Assembly: GCF_000175935.2 (NCBI RefSeq)
Contig: NC_014840.1
Location: forward strand, 1 to 64,000
From: Pantoea sp. At-9b
Lineage (GTDB): Bacteria > Pseudomonadota > Gammaproteobacteria > Enterobacterales > Enterobacteriaceae
DNA length: 64,000 nt
Reading direction: 5' to 3'
In this document: piece by piece, positions 63,771-64,000 of the stretch
Layout of the letters: each line of letters opens with the position of its first letter
Numbering within the stretch: the stretch's first letter is position 1
Position numbers and translations under genes: made by a program
The notes under the pieces: model-generated
Told to the model about the DNA's origin: nothing
What the model saw: the letters and a program-made list of their open reading frames with translations, nothing else
Database searches by the model: none

Positions 63771-64000
63771 ATGAACCAGACTGATGCACCGCTGCTGGAA
63801 GTGAAAAACCTGCGCGTGGATTTACAGACTCCGCGTGGCACGCTGCACGCCGTGCGCGGCATTGATTTCAGCGTCAATCGCGGCGAGATGTTATGCCTGG
63901 TGGGCGAATCCGGCTGCGGCAAATCCATGACCTCGCTGGCGATGATGGATTTGCTGCCGCGCAATGCCCGACGTCAGGCCGACAGCCTGCGCTTTAAGGG
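63771..64000 (+). CDS. ABC transporter ATP-binding protein (DppD/OppD-type), partial
   Basis: The first ~76 codons are present before the window ends. LLEVKNLRVDLQTPRGTLHAVRG and Walker A GESGCGKS (residues about 45-52) identify an OppD/DppD-type ATPase. GAGGGAAATGAG provides the ribosome site, 12 bases after the permease stop. A second ATPase gene usually follows in these operons. Confidence 0.92.
   Translation, partial: MNQTDAPLLEVKNLRVDLQTPRGTLHAVRGIDFSVNRGEMLCLVGESGCGKSMTSLAMMDLLPRNARRQADSLRFK

Noticed and set aside
1..64000. CRISPR array or insertion sequence
   Set aside because: No regularly spaced repeats and no transposase-like translation were seen on either strand.

Overview
The window looks like a stretch of an Enterobacterales chromosome, most likely an Erwiniaceae (Pantoea/Tatumella-like) or related plant- or soil-associated enterobacterium. 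This is inferred from gene content: a PQQ glucose dehydrogenase, two three-subunit FAD/cytochrome c sugar-acid dehydrogenases, a cecR-ybhGFSR-type exporter locus, a galactonate-type operon and an orphan flagellin lysine methylase. No rRNA, tRNA, CRISPR array or intact insertion sequence was seen.

Layout. 1-5.3 kb: pyruvate:flavodoxin oxidoreductase (nifJ/ydbK type) and fliB. 5.5-12.2 kb: a sugar-acid catabolic operon under a GntR/FCD regulator (2-hydroxyacid dehydrogenase, RraA-like aldolase, DgoK, DgoA, an ACS-family MFS transporter and an enolase-superfamily enzyme). 12.7-17.8 kb: an MHS-family transporter and the first FAD/cytochrome c dehydrogenase (small Tat subunit, GMC flavoprotein, tri-heme cytochrome). 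17.9-21.2 kb: a TonB receptor and an iron-type binding protein. 21.7-30.1 kb: two TetR regulators, an NTF2-like protein and a complete ABC exporter (YbhGFSR) with its own outer-membrane factor. 30.1-31.6 kb: an exported beta-carbonic anhydrase and small or decayed genes. 31.7-35.3 kb: the second FAD/cytochrome c dehydrogenase, on the opposite strand. 35.5-43.8 kb: LysR regulators, small oxidoreductase-type genes, a MetE-core protein, a lipoprotein and a lone AAA ATPase. 43.9-48.2 kb: an ArsR-ACT-ABM operon with a good Fur-box candidate, then gcd. 48.3-60.1 kb: an accessory region with a tightly coupled five-gene operon (tandem AAA+ ATPase, WYL regulator, unknown protein, PLD/TDP1-like enzyme, SNF2-type helicase), a convergent AT-rich NERD-helicase and a decayed diguanylate cyclase. 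60.4-64 kb: a dipeptide-type ABC importer that runs off the end.

How the genes work together. Gcd (glucose to gluconate) and the two membrane dehydrogenase complexes could form a periplasmic chain that oxidises glucose to gluconate, 2-ketogluconate and perhaps 2,5-diketogluconate, passing electrons to the respiratory chain. Which complex does which step cannot be read from the sequence. The dgo-like operon would process a hexonate or hexarate to pyruvate and a triose phosphate.

The most interesting region is the 48.3-57.2 kb operon. It has the composition of an anti-invader system (ATPase, WYL switch, nuclease-fold protein, helicase) but matches no multigene defence system I can name. A NERD-helicase, a second nuclease-helicase type, sits beside it.
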